Of a DNA stretch of 35,260 nt, positions 9,123-17,003 are shown piece by piece. Where the stretch lies: contig JAIRYF010000020.1 in the NCBI GenBank assembly GCA_031267895.1, positions 1-35,260 of the forward strand, written 5' to 3'. The stretch comes from Candidatus Methanoplasma glyptotermitis (GTDB taxonomy: Archaea > Thermoplasmatota > Thermoplasmata > Methanomassiliicoccales > Methanomethylophilaceae). Every line of letters begins with the position of its first letter. Positions within the stretch are counted from its first letter, which is position 1. The position numbers were made by a program, and so were the translations under genes. Below the pieces are notes generated by a model that worked only from the letters and a program-made list of their open reading frames with translations, was not told where the DNA came from and did not search any database.

Positions 9123-9473
9123 TCAGTGCGGTTCTGAGACAGCTGACCGTGCCCACGACACTACGGTATCGTACTCATCGGCATCGAAATATATCTCGGG
9201 CGGTACCTCCGAGAAGAATCGAGATTCCATCTCCGGGATATTGTCCGATCTCTTCAGGACGAGTGCCGCACATACATGGCAGTGCTTCAGGTGTCTGGTG
9301 TCCACTATCCTTATCTCATACCCCGCCTCCTCTCTGAATTCCCTTGCGGCAGCCTCCTCCGGCGTCTCTCCGGGTTCGATCTTTCCGCCGGGCATCTCCC
9401 AGCCTCTCCGCTCACGGTTGAACACCATAAGAAACCTGCCTCCTCTGAAAGCCACGGTGTATACTGTGCCCAT
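9123..9473 (-). CDS. Nudix hydrolase
   Basis: Small Nudix-family pyrophosphohydrolase, 116 residues. A complete Nudix box is present at about residues 30-52: GGKIEPGETPEEAAAREFRE followed by EAGYE, giving the G-x5-E-x7-REUxEExGU pattern with metal-binding glutamates. Substrate cannot be predicted; the short form without extra domains resembles MutT/NUDT-like housecleaning enzymes. It starts one base after the flpA stop, so it is co-transcribed with flpA. No functional link to rRNA methylation is known. Confidence 0.9.
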   Translation of the reverse strand: MGTVYTVAFRGGRFLMVFNRERRGWEMPGGKIEPGETPEEAAAREFREEAGYEIRIVDTRHLKHCHVCAALVLKRSDNIPEMESRFFSEVPPEIYFDADEYDTVVSWARSAVSEPH

Positions 9474-9474
9474 T

Positions 9475-10134
9475 TCAGTTCCTTCTGAAAACTATCAGCC
9501 GGTGGGCATTTTCATACGGCTCCAGATCCCTGGAGTCGAGTATCTCGAAACCTCTGTCTCTCAGGCACTTCTCCGATGCTTTGTATATTTCGGACGGCCT
9601 TGATGCCACGTCTTCCGATCTGGCCTTTATCGAGACCATTCCGACATCCGCTCGGAAGAGGTCCATGTTGTCCGCTATTATGTCCGACTGTTTTTTCTGG
9701 GCGATGTCAGCGTACACTAAATCCAGAGGGCCGACTGCGAAATGATACTCCTGAGGATCCATTGCATCTCCCAATATCGGTATCATATTGGGTCTCGCCG
9801 CGCATGTGTTGATCAGATCCCTAAACATCCTCGGCGCGAATTCCACGCAGTATATCTTCCCGCCGGCAGCGATGTCCGATATGTGAGATGCCGTCGTACC
9901 GCTGGACGCTCCCAAGTAAAGTGTCCTGCTGTCTTTCTTTATCGGAAACACCCTGCCGCCTACTTTGATGTAAGCGGCAAGTTTGCTCTTCCTGGGATTC
10001 CATTCGCGGTATTCGTTGCCCGATACTTTCACGATCTTCTCCCCGTACACTCTGGTGCCGGGATTCAGTGACATGGTGTAGATCTTGTTATTCTCCGAAT
10101 ATACAGAACCGCCCACAGAATCCATAGGAATCAT
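9475..10134 (-). CDS. flpA: Fibrillarin-like rRNA/tRNA 2'-O-methyltransferase
   Basis: Catalytic subunit of archaeal C/D-box RNPs, which methylates ribose 2'-OH at sites chosen by guide RNAs. Family landmarks are YREWNPRKSKLAAYI, the SAM-binding LYLGASSGTTASHISDI, YADIAQ and a C-terminal SIKARS. The frame is open to an ATG at 10185, but the ATG at 10134 is preferred: a TATA-like box at 10156-10164 would place transcription start almost on it, giving a leaderless mRNA, and the shorter product (219 residues) fits the family. The usual partner gene nop5 is not adjacent. Confidence 0.94.
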   Translation of the reverse strand: MIPMDSVGGSVYSENNKIYTMSLNPGTRVYGEKIVKVSGNEYREWNPRKSKLAAYIKVGGRVFPIKKDSRTLYLGASSGTTASHISDIAAGGKIYCVEFAPRMFRDLINTCAARPNMIPILGDAMDPQEYHFAVGPLDLVYADIAQKKQSDIIADNMDLFRADVGMVSIKARSEDVASRPSEIYKASEKCLRDRGFEILDSRDLEPYENAHRLIVFRRN

Positions 10135-10155
10135 TACTCTGTAACCGGCATGCGG

Positions 10156-10164
10156 TTTAATAAA
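10156..10164 (-). promoter_or_regulatory. TATA-like box for flpA
   Basis: On the minus strand CCTTTATTAAA covers this position, with its centre about 26 bases before the ATG at 10134. This spacing supports a leaderless flpA-nudix transcript and argues against the upstream ATG at 10185, which lies on the far side of the box. Confidence 0.5.
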
Positions 10165-10629
10165 GGTCCCGTACGGGGAGAACATAAACCCATCTGCGCT
10201 GCATCGATTTCACAGGTTTTCCGTAAAATCAAACCAGAATTCGACAGACAATGTTTTGATATGATGTGCAGGGCGGGATACCGGCTTTTCGCATTACGCC
10301 TGACCTCGACAGATAATGGATTTATTATTTTGTGCAGAGAGTTGAAATGGTTTTACTATGCTGCATAGTGCGGAGGGGGGAGAACGGGTTTTACCTGTTA
10401 GGCCCCACTCCGTATGTTTTATCGCTTGTTCCATTAAAAAAAGCGGTCTGCGCACCGATATATCAATCTCTGTTCCCCTGCTGCCTCTGTCGGAACAGCT
10501 CCGCGATGGAAACGTACAGCTGATAAGGCAGCCCTTTATCTCCGATGCGACGGCCCCATCCGCCGTTTGAGAGAGCTGATTGCTGAAAATGAGTCTTATC
10601 CGACCCCGTTTTCAACCAAACCTGCAAAC

Positions 10630-10688
10630 GAGAGCGATCTCGGCTCTCCGTGTACGGATTCTGCGGTTTGCTTCTGAATTCCGGATAC
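10630..10688 (+). repeat. Dispersed repeat block, copy A
   Basis: This 59-base block aligns with 12731-12790 in direct orientation at about 75% identity by eye, with shared CTCTCCGT, GCTTCTGAA and GGATAC segments. Read on the minus strand both copies give a similar short peptide pattern (R-x-SEA-x-R-x-I...RRAE), so a decayed coding origin cannot be excluded. Copy A lies just left of palindromic element R1. Confidence 0.55.
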
Positions 10689-10693
10689 ATCCC

Positions 10694-10859
10694 GACCTCG
10701 GCAGTTGATTTTTGTTCTGAGAAAATTTGACAGGAAAGCTTACGCTGAGCACCGGAGACATCTCCGGAATGAGACCATAAATTCCTCCGGGAGCAGCGTA
10801 AGCTCTCCCGAACACCAACTGTCAAATTTTATCGGGAATGAAAATCAACTGCCGAGGTC
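10694..10859. repeat. Imperfect palindromic element R1
   Basis: The arms 10694-10733 and 10819-10859 are inverted copies, sharing GACCTCGGCAGTTGATTTT and AAATTTGACAG with a few mismatches between. A nested perfect 11-bp pair, AGCTTACGCTG (10737-10747) and CAGCGTAAGCT (10794-10804), lies inside. The outer end (GGCAGTTGATTTTCATTCCC) resembles the ends of elements at 21124-21300 and 12565-12804. Size and structure fit a non-autonomous mobile or hairpin repeat of MITE type. No coding capacity. Confidence 0.7.
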
Positions 10860-10965
10860 AGGTTTCGTTGAAAAAGAATCTTCGTTGCACTCCGATGCCG
10901 ACGGGCATCAGAAGACCCCCCCCCCCGGTTCCAGGCGGCCGTTTCGGATGTCCTCTGTCCGTTCT

Positions 10966-11289
10966 TTACTTTTGTTCCGACTTCGATTGCTTGACTCTCT
11001 TTGATTCGAACGCATCAAACAAAAGAAGCCAAGCATAGATACCAAGCCCCACAGCCAGCACAGATGCGGGCAGATCTATGACGGGATCAAAATATTTTTG
11101 ATAAACCCCGATCACAAAAATAACAGAGACAAGCAAAGGAACACAGTAAACAAACATTCTCATTCTTTTCATTCCCAAGAATGCTTCTTTTCTGTATTTT
11201 GCGTATTTTTCATGATTAATCCCAACAAGCACCACCGCTCCTATAAAAATGGCATAAAGAAAAAGGGTTGAAATTAATCTCATGTCCAT
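10966..11289 (-). CDS. Small membrane protein of unknown function (3 TM)
   Basis: The 107-residue protein has three hydrophobic segments, at about residues 4-23, 47-66 and 74-92, a basic loop after the first (HEKYAKYRKEAFLGMKRMR) and a lysine-rich C-terminus. I recognise no family. It starts 12 bases downstream of the stop of the bacteriocin-like gene at 11302 on the same strand, so the two are likely co-transcribed. By position it could be an immunity or accessory protein, which is inference. Base composition is more AT-rich than in the housekeeping genes. Confidence 0.65.
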   Translation of the reverse strand: MDMRLISTLFLYAIFIGAVVLVGINHEKYAKYRKEAFLGMKRMRMFVYCVPLLVSVIFVIGVYQKYFDPVIDLPASVLAVGLGIYAWLLLFDAFESKRVKQSKSEQK

Positions 11290-11301
11290 GATTGCGCCTC
11301 A

Positions 11302-11832
11302 TCAAAGTGCGTAGCAACCGTATCCATTATGCAGAGCACCGAACAAAGTGTAGTTGTTTGTAACCTTATAATTTTGTCCAGCTACTATAAAATTATGTGC
11401 CTCTCCCGCTCTCAGATTCGCGTCTCGTTGCATCACAAGGCCATAAATACCTATTGTGGCCGCGGCAACACCGAGCGCAGCACCCATCGGCCCCAATGCT
11501 GCATAGCCCGGAAGTGCCCCTATGAAGCCAAGAGCGACACCATCAACTGTGAGCATGGCACCGCCTACTATGTTTATGCCTGCTTCATTCATGAGATACC
11601 AGAAACCACTTTCATAACTTGAGGACCCGCTGTAGTATCTGCCAACTTCTACCTGGCTCGAGAATCCTTCTCCCGTGACGTATTCAATGTCGTCTGCGTT
11701 CAGATCTATATATGTACTTGGCAACTCGATTTTGGATCTGATGGCAATATCCGTACGGCGGGGCATTGGCTTTACTGCCACTTCGCCACATACTCTCATG
11801 AAGCCGCCTGCGGCTTCCGTAACTTCGCTCAT
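11302..11832 (-). CDS. Putative bacteriocin-like secreted protein with double-glycine-type leader
   Basis: 176 residues, no family recognised with confidence. Residues 44-56 read LNADDIEYVTGEG, which resembles the end of double-glycine leader peptides (L-x-x-(E/D)-(E/D)-(L/M/I)-x-x-V-(S/T)-G-G) cut by peptidase-containing ABC exporters, though the second position of the GG pair is Glu. A second GG lies at residues 9-10. Residues 88-135 form a Gly/Ala-rich hydrophobic hairpin (GFIGALPGYAALGPMGAALG and AAATIGIYGLVM) of the kind seen in pore-forming bacteriocins. A GGAGGAAC ribosome binding site lies just before the ATG. Downstream is a small membrane protein; upstream, divergently, an ABC exporter remnant. 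Function is inference. Confidence 0.6.
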   Translation of the reverse strand: MSEVTEAAGGFMRVCGEVAVKPMPRRTDIAIRSKIELPSTYIDLNADDIEYVTGEGFSSQVEVGRYYSGSSSYESGFWYLMNEAGINIVGGAMLTVDGVALGFIGALPGYAALGPMGAALGVAAATIGIYGLVMQRDANLRAGEAHNFIVAGQNYKVTNNYTLFGALHNGYGCYAL

Positions 11833-11890
11833 TCTTGTTCCTCCTTCTGCGCCTGTACAAGACGCTTGTGAGTTTTAATGCTGTCTTGAA

Positions 11891-11900
11891 TATATAAATT
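11891..11900 (-). promoter_or_regulatory. TATA-like box for the bacteriocin-like gene
   Basis: AATTTATATA on the minus strand lies about 60 bases before the ATG at 11832. Start about 26 bases downstream would leave a leader of roughly 35 bases that includes the GGAGGAAC ribosome binding site (11837-11844). Confidence 0.5.
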
Positions 11901-11971
11901 ATGTAGTTGTTTGAGTATATCAATAGGACAACAAGAGCGATAGAAGGGGGGAGGGGCCAATAATACAACAA

Positions 11972-12520
11972 ATGTACATGAGGACGAGCAGACAGTCTCT
12001 CCGTTCGACTCAGAGTTCAGACAGCTCTGCCGCCTATTGCGGCTTGCGCCATGCCGGACAGAGTCCGGAGCTGATTCCGGCAGGAGCGGCAGTTATTCTG
12101 ACGGGCCGTGCGGGAGAAGGAGGAGAAAGACAGCGCATCGGGCTGGCGAGGGCATTCGTGAAGAAACCTGAGATACTGATTCTGGACGAGGCCACAAGCA
12201 ACTTAGACTTCAAATCAGAAGCAAATGTTTATGATACGCTGTTCGGCGGCAAACTGAAGTGTACAACGATCATCGTTGCACACAGACTCTCCACGGTAAG
12301 AAGATGCAACAGAATATTCATGGTGGCTGACGGGAAGATCGCGGAAACCGGAACACATGATGAACTGATCGCAAAACACGGACTATATTGGAAAATGTGG
12401 AACAGTCAGGTCGGCAATGCTGAGGATGCGGTTGCCTGCGGTAAATCCGGCCGCAGAGACCCGCCCGATGCTGATAGATCGGACGAAAGTGATGACAGAT
12501 CCGTTATTTCATATGGGTAA
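11972..12520 (+). pseudogene. ABC exporter ATP-binding domain, truncated and frameshifted
   Basis: From about 12109 the frame encodes the second half of an exporter-type nucleotide-binding domain: a degenerate signature (GEGGERQRIGLARAF instead of LSGGERQR), Walker B with EILILDEATSNLD, the H-loop IIVAHRLST, and the usual VADGKIAETGTHDELI end. Walker A, Q-loop and the whole membrane domain are missing. Bases 11980-12080 read in another frame give FDSEFRQLCRLLRLAP, which fits the lost part before the signature, so a frameshift adds to the truncation. The last ~35 residues look unrelated. It is probably the remnant of a peptide exporter that served the adjacent bacteriocin-like gene. Confidence 0.75.
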
Positions 12521-12564
12521 CCGATTGTCTTATCAGGGAACTTCGTGAACGCTAAGGTCTTGTG

Positions 12565-12804
12565 ATGATTTTCATTCTTGACCCGAGTTTGACACTTACG
12601 CGAATCGATCCTGACAGCTTACGCTGAAAGCTGTGGCCTTCTCCGCAAGACTTATGTGTTCTCAGTTGACTGTTGTCAGATTCTGAAATGTTCGGTTGAG
12701 GTCTGTCCTGGTGCCTCCGGCACCGTAAGCGAGAACAAGCTCAGCTCTCCGTATACCGATTTGCCGTCCTGCTTCTGAAATTCTGGATACAGAATGAAAA
12801 TCAT
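12565..12804. repeat. Inverted-repeat-bounded element R2
   Basis: A perfect 14-bp inverted repeat, ATGATTTTCATTCT (12565-12578) and AGAATGAAAATCAT (12791-12804), bounds about 240 bases in the gap between the exporter remnant and the NAD kinase gene. The end resembles those of R1 and R3 (GATTTTC-A/G-TTC core), and CTTACGCTG occurs near the start as in R1. The block 12731-12790 inside it is the second copy of the repeat at 10630-10688. A short minus-strand frame at 12662-12895 covers this repeat and is not taken as a gene. Confidence 0.6.
12731..12790 (+). repeat. Dispersed repeat block, copy B
   Basis: Direct copy of the block at 10630-10688, about 75% identical by eye over 60 bases. It lies inside element R2, directly against its right inverted repeat. 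Confidence 0.55.
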
Positions 12805-12935
12805 TCGGTGAATCCGTATCCGTACCGGCCTCCGCATGTTCCGGCTGGAGCCGAAGGTCCGAATCCGGCCGGAGGGCAGCGTAAACAGAATTCAATCAAA
12901 AGAGCAATATATCGAGACCTTCCCTTAGAGACATC

Positions 12936-14540
12936 ATGATGGATGTTCTCAGCAGGATAGCCGATGCCGTCGAAGAAGCAATAAATACGATTCCCGATTC
13001 GAAATGCAGAGGTAAGTGTATAGGCATGGGTGCCGACGGCACATCCACTTCCCAGATTGACAAGATCGCAGAGAACACCGTATTGGCATTCATCCAGAAA
13101 AACGGCCTGCGTCTGAATGTTCTCAGCGAGGAGATCGGATTCGTGGACAACGGCGGCGAGGAGACCCTTGTTTTGGATCCCATAGACGGCACATCCAATG
13201 CAATCGCCGGAGTCCCGCTGTTCACTATATCAATGGCAATAGGGACGCAGTCGCTTTCCGATGTCCATACGGCATACCTCAGGAATCTGGCGACAGGGGA
13301 TGTCATAACCGCCGAGAAAGGCAGAGGAGCATACAAAAACGGGTCGAAGATCCATGTGAGAGAAGCCGATATCAGCAATCTTTTCCTTATGATATATCTC
13401 GGGAACGGAGCGCATCCCTCGTCATTCGATCTTGCAAAGAGGGTTAAGTCATCCCGCTCGTACGGCTGCGCATCGCTGGAGATGATAATCGTCGCGGAGG
13501 GAGAGGCGGATGGATTCATTATGAATTCCGAGAGATACTCCCGTGCTATCAGAGTCGTCGACATAGCAGCGAGCGCACTGGTGCTGAGAGAGGCTGGCGG
13601 TGAAATATATGATCCCGAGGGAAACGTGCTCGACATGAAATTCGATTTGGACTGCCGCTCCAATTTCATCGCATTCGGCGACAGAAAGGTCTACGATTTC
13701 ATCGTTAAGGCCGAGAACCGAATCCCTGAATCCCCAAAATACGGTATATGCGTCAATACCAAGGTCCGGGGGGCAAAAGAATACACCGAACAGGTTATCA
13801 AAGCACTTGAAGGATGCGAATACATCCTTGACAGCGGCATAGCCGGCGAGTTTGGTATGAAGGGCTGTCCGGTTGAGGACATGAAAGCCGATATATTGGT
13901 AACGATCGGGGGGGACGGTACGATCCTGCGCACGTTCATGACGAACAAAGCCCCGCTGATCGGGATAAACGCGGGAGGAGTAGGATTCCTTGCCGAGATC
14001 GATGTGAACAGTATCGACGAAGGTATGAGGAGACTCCGCAGCGGAGATTATACTATAGAAGAGCGGTTCAAACTCAGTCCCTGGTACGACGGAGAGTATC
14101 TTGCGGATGCCGTGAACGAAGCGGTAGTGCATACGGACTCCATAGCAAAAATCAGACACTTCAGAGTTTATGTCAATGACAGGCTTATGACCGAGGTCCG
14201 TGCCGACGGGATAATCGTATCCACTCCCACGGGTTCAACGTGTTACGCGATGAGCCTGGGGGCACCCGTAATCGATCCGCGTGTCAATGCCATCGTGATA
14301 GTTCCCATGGCAGCCTACAAATTCGCATCGAGGCCGTTCGTGGTTCCGGCCGATGCCAAGGTCACCGTGGAGACAGTCATGGACAGCGGCTGCCTGCTGG
14401 TTGTAGACGGTCAGAAAGAGTACGGGATAAAGGGCAAGACCCGCATAGATTTCACAAGGTCCCGCGAGACAGTCAGATTCATAAGATTCAGCACCGATTT
14501 CTATTCAAGAGTAAGGGAGAAACTGGTGAATGCCATATGA
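12936..14540 (+). CDS. Bifunctional NADP phosphatase / NAD kinase
   Basis: A 534-residue fusion. Residues 1-257 are an inositol-monophosphatase-fold phosphatase with EE (65-66), DPIDGTSNA (81-89) and the third metal motif VDIAAS (208-213). Residues 265-534 are an NAD kinase with GGDGT (325-329) and the STPTGSTCYA segment. The same architecture is known from Methanocaldococcus jannaschii MJ0917, which both makes NADP and dephosphorylates it, and so can set the NAD/NADP ratio. A TATA-like AATATAT about 28 bases before the ATG suggests a leaderless message. The JAMM gene follows with a 3-base overlap. Confidence 0.95.
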   Translation: MMDVLSRIADAVEEAINTIPDSKCRGKCIGMGADGTSTSQIDKIAENTVLAFIQKNGLRLNVLSEEIGFVDNGGEETLVLDPIDGTSNAIAGVPLFTISMAIGTQSLSDVHTAYLRNLATGDVITAEKGRGAYKNGSKIHVREADISNLFLMIYLGNGAHPSSFDLAKRVKSSRSYGCASLEMIIVAEGEADGFIMNSERYSRAIRVVDIAASALVLREAGGEIYDPEGNVLDMKFDLDCRSNFIAFGDRKVYDFIVKAENRIPESPKYGICVNTKVRGAKEYTEQVIKALEGCEYILDSGIAGEFGMKGCPVEDMKADILVTIGGDGTILRTFMTNKAPLIGINAGGVGFLAEIDVNSIDEGMRRLRSGDYTIEERFKLSPWYDGEYLADAVNEAVVHTDSIAKIRHFRVYVNDRLMTEVRADGIIVSTPTGSTCYAMSLGAPVIDPRVNAIVIVPMAAYKFASRPFVVPADAKVTVETVMDSGCLLVVDGQKEYGIKGKTRIDFTRSRETVRFIRFSTDFYSRVREKLVNAI

Positions 14541-14914
14541 GCGTGAAGATATACGGAGTAAGTGTGGATTTCATCGACGGCATCAATGAATCGGCCAGGT
14601 CAGCCTACCCCGACGAATTCATATGCTTTCACAGAGAATACGACGGCATCATATCAGAAATCATATTGGTGCCCGGGTCTGTCTACGGGGAAAGTCACAG
14701 TTTCATCAGCGACTGGATGTCACCTATAGATTTTCATAAATCGGGGTCGGCACACTCCCATCCCGGATACCGTAACGATCCGTCGGATGCCGATCTGGAT
14801 TTCTTCGGTCAGATGGGGGGTGTGCACTTCATCACCTGCCAGCCGTATGACAGAAAGAGCTGGAAAGCCTACGACTCCAGAGGGAACATCGCGGAACTGG
14901 AACTCGTATTCTGA
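14537..14914 (+). CDS. JAB/MPN (JAMM) metalloprotease-like protein
   Basis: 125 residues, starting at the ATG that overlaps the NAD kinase stop (ATGA). The JAMM zinc motif is complete: E27, then H73-x-H75-P and S83-x-x-D86 in HSHPGYRNDPSDAD. Stand-alone archaeal JAMM proteins include desampylases that cleave SAMP (ubiquitin-like) conjugates, and ones that process small sulfur carriers; either is possible here. Cotranscription with the NADP(H) enzyme is suggested by the overlap. The stop codon abuts the stop of the convergent gene at 14915. Confidence 0.88.
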   Translation: MSVKIYGVSVDFIDGINESARSAYPDEFICFHREYDGIISEIILVPGSVYGESHSFISDWMSPIDFHKSGSAHSHPGYRNDPSDADLDFFGQMGGVHFITCQPYDRKSWKAYDSRGNIAELELVF

Positions 14915-16258
14915 TTATATGCAATCGTCTACAATGCCTTTTGCCAGTTCCATCATGCTCACCGCATACGCCTTGTCCTTTGCCTCCGCGGTGATATCGA
15001 TATATGCAGGGGCATCGGCGTTCCTGGTTATGGAAAACCATCCTCCCGGCATGCCGACTCTCCCCCTTTCTGTCTCCCACACCCCATCTGTTTCGAGTTC
15101 TTTCAGACTTTCGGCGAGTTTTCTGCCAAAAAGTTCGGTGTTTCCGGGACTGTAGACAGAATCTCTTAGTACAGTATATCTGGGGAAAGATGCCAGCAGA
15201 TTGCTGATGCTGTTTTCACCGGACATCTTGGTAAGTATTACCGCCGCATTTATCGCATCCGGACACATCGTTATATCAGGAAAGATGAAAGTGCCGTCGG
15301 TCATGGCACCCATCTCCGCATTGTTCTCTATGATCGCCTCGGTCACAGACTCAAGATCATTGTCCGCTCGGATTATGCGTCTGTCGCTGTGGGCTTTGGC
15401 ATCTGTCCTCAGTCCTTCGCCGATGAGGTCCCTGAACGCATCGTCCACAACCGCCGATGCATCCGACGGCACTACCAGTGACGACGGCTTGAGGTAAATG
15501 AGAAGCAGTGCGAGTACATTCTCCGGTTCGACATACTTTCCCTCCTCATCAATCAGTGCAAGACGTGTCCCGTCCCCGTTCAGAGCTATTCCCACGCTGC
15601 CGAGTTCCATATTCACTATCTCCGCAAGGCTGGAAACATCATTGACGCCGACCCCGGGAGGCCTCGGACGATATCCCAGATCGTTCTGTGCGTTGATTGT
15701 TGTCAGGTCCGCACCTATCGATGCCAATATATGCGGGGCGGACAAGGATGTGCATCCGCATCCGCAGTCAAGTATCACGGGGGCATCGGTGCTCCTGCCG
15801 TATCTCTCCGATATTGCTCTGTTGTAATCATCGGCAACAGAGCCGCACAGCCTGATCGTTCCCACATCCCTGTACCCGGGCAGGGGACGGTCGCCGTTCG
15901 TCACCATCCGTCTCATCTGCTCTTTAGCAAAAACAGATCCGTCGGAGTTCATTATGTATATTCTGCTGATTGCGCCCTGTTCATTCGGTTCCTCCACCAT
16001 CAGGGCGCAGTCGGAGAATTTCGATGCCATGGCCACGGCGGGTGCGGGTGCGATATCTGCGTCGTTAACGTCCGCTCCTGCGGACAGCAGCCCGCTTATG
16101 AGCGAATTTTTAATCATCATGCTGCTCGGATTGGTATCCGACCCGACGCAGACCGTCTTGTACGAGCATCCGACCATCTGTCCTATCTTCACGGCCTTCT
16201 CTGCCGTCATGTCGTCGTCGGTTATGGAACGAAGCGTGAGATCTGAGGCGTTTGTCAT
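14915..16258 (-). CDS. Phosphohexomutase-family protein with degenerate active site
   Basis: 447 residues, the length and overall layout of alpha-D-phosphohexomutases (phosphomannomutase/phosphoglucosamine mutase). The family features are altered: the phosphoserine loop TASHNP is replaced by VEEPNEQ (residues 88-94), with no serine; the metal loop DGDGDR reads NGDGTR (227-232); and the phosphate-binding RPSGTEP near the C-terminus reads TRNADAPAY. The protein is therefore unlikely to be a mutase and may be regulatory or bind a sugar phosphate. The start is uncertain: ATG 16258 is used, a GTG lies one codon upstream, and the frame stays open to 16411 with FFGT, which recalls the family N-terminal FGTSGIRG. 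Confidence 0.8.
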   Translation of the reverse strand: MTNASDLTLRSITDDDMTAEKAVKIGQMVGCSYKTVCVGSDTNPSSMMIKNSLISGLLSAGADVNDADIAPAPAVAMASKFSDCALMVEEPNEQGAISRIYIMNSDGSVFAKEQMRRMVTNGDRPLPGYRDVGTIRLCGSVADDYNRAISERYGRSTDAPVILDCGCGCTSLSAPHILASIGADLTTINAQNDLGYRPRPPGVGVNDVSSLAEIVNMELGSVGIALNGDGTRLALIDEEGKYVEPENVLALLLIYLKPSSLVVPSDASAVVDDAFRDLIGEGLRTDAKAHSDRRIIRADNDLESVTEAIIENNAEMGAMTDGTFIFPDITMCPDAINAAVILTKMSGENSISNLLASFPRYTVLRDSVYSPGNTELFGRKLAESLKELETDGVWETERGRVGMPGGWFSITRNADAPAYIDITAEAKDKAYAVSMMELAKGIVDDCI

Positions 16259-16346
16259 CACGGTACCGAAAAATATCCGGGTTGATATTTCTTGCCGTCG
16301 ACGGACAACATAGCCAGCGTGAAAGTGCTCAAACCGGCGTTTTTCG

Positions 16347-16362
16347 ACGTAGATATCTACGT
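16347..16362. promoter_or_regulatory. Perfect 16-bp palindrome between divergent genes (candidate operator)
   Basis: ACGTAGATATCTACGT is a perfect palindrome in the region between the phosphohexomutase-like gene (minus) and the 72-residue gene (plus). A TATA-like TTTTAAATATT at about 16376-16386 lies on its right. The position fits a dimeric regulator serving one or both genes. No regulator is identified. Confidence 0.45.
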
Positions 16363-16441
16363 ATTTTTCAAAAACTTTTAAATATTGCACATCAAGATGT
16401 TCATATTGCACTATGCCAGCGGGCTATAGGGAGTGAAACAC

Positions 16442-16660
16442 ATGGTCATGGAGAAAATAGATATCGTGAAGGCGAAACAGATCGCGCAGAACAAGGGGCT
16501 TAAGCCCGGTAAGGTAAAGGGAACATCGGGAGTCCAGTTCACCAAGGGGAAAAACGCCAGACTGTCCGTTATAACATGGGACGAGTTCGAGGCCATTCTC
16601 AGACAGAGGAAACTTGCCATATACGAGAGCGGCGGCTGGATGAAAATAATGAAAATATAA
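16442..16660 (+). CDS. Small hypothetical protein (72 aa)
   Basis: No family recognised. The protein is basic with a lysine-rich first half (VKAKQIAQNKGLKPGKVKG) and a C-terminal helix (WDEFEAILRQRKLAIYE). It has no membrane segment, and the charge suggests nucleic-acid binding, which is inference. The ATG at 16442 has GGGAG 8 bases upstream; a GTG at 16433 and an ATG at 16448 are alternatives. It is transcribed divergently from the phosphohexomutase-like gene. Confidence 0.65.
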   Translation: MVMEKIDIVKAKQIAQNKGLKPGKVKGTSGVQFTKGKNARLSVITWDEFEAILRQRKLAIYESGGWMKIMKI

Positions 16661-16711
16661 GCAATTCTAAACCCAGTAATGTGTGCCCGTTCTTTCGGCA
16701 TGCACGCATCT

Positions 16712-16723
16712 CTTTTATACAAA
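16712..16723 (+). promoter_or_regulatory. TATA-like box for tRNA-Leu
   Basis: CTTTTATACAAA lies about 26 bases before the first base of the tRNA, the usual archaeal spacing. Confidence 0.55.
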
Positions 16724-16743
16724 AACATGAATCACGCCGGTAG

Positions 16744-16827
16744 GCAGGGGTAGTCAAGTCTGGCCAACGACGCTAGGTTCAGGGCCTAGTCCTTAGTGGT
16801 CCGAGGGTTCAAATCCCTTCCCCTGCA
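16744..16827 (+). tRNA. tRNA-Leu (anticodon CAG)
   Basis: Cloverleaf read by eye. The acceptor stem is GCAGGGG (16744-16750) with CCCCTGC (16820-16826), discriminator A at 16827. The anticodon stem is CTAGG/CCTAG with loop TTCAGGG, giving CAG. A long variable arm (type II tRNA, expected for Leu) is followed by the T arm with GGTTCAAATCC. CCA is not encoded and there is no intron. A minus-strand frame across it (16793-17014) is spurious. Confidence 0.95.
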
Positions 16828-17003
16828 CTATCCCATTCTGGGTCTGCGTGCCGTTTTTCGCCGGATCCGTCTGTTTTGCGGATTCGGACAGGCTGTCTTC
16901 AAATATATCGCGGATTCTTGACTCTGATTTCGTTCCTGTCTGACGGTGTCTGAGAAAGATCGGACAGGGCATCTTCGAATCGGGAACCTGTATACGCGCA
17001 GAC

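Larger units (their letters stand above)
10186..10965. other. 780-base intergenic region with repeats, no convincing gene
   Basis: Short frames exist on both strands but none has family-like sequence. The region holds a 59-base block also found at 12731 (10630-10688), a long imperfect palindrome (10694-10859), a perfect 6-bp hairpin (10894-10909) and a run of 11 C (10916-10926). Two similar short motifs, TTCGACAGACAATG near 10239 and CTCGACAGATAATG near 10297, are also seen. It looks like accumulated repeat debris at the edge of an accessory island. Confidence 0.6.

Noticed and set aside
10463-10825. 120-residue minus-strand frame
   Set aside because: Covers block A and palindrome R1; not gene-like.
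12662-12895. 77-residue minus-strand frame
   Set aside because: Covers repeat R2 and block B; the peptide is repeat-derived and has no domain.
13449-14159. 236-residue minus-strand open frame
   Set aside because: Opposite the NADP phosphatase/NAD kinase gene, which has clear motifs.
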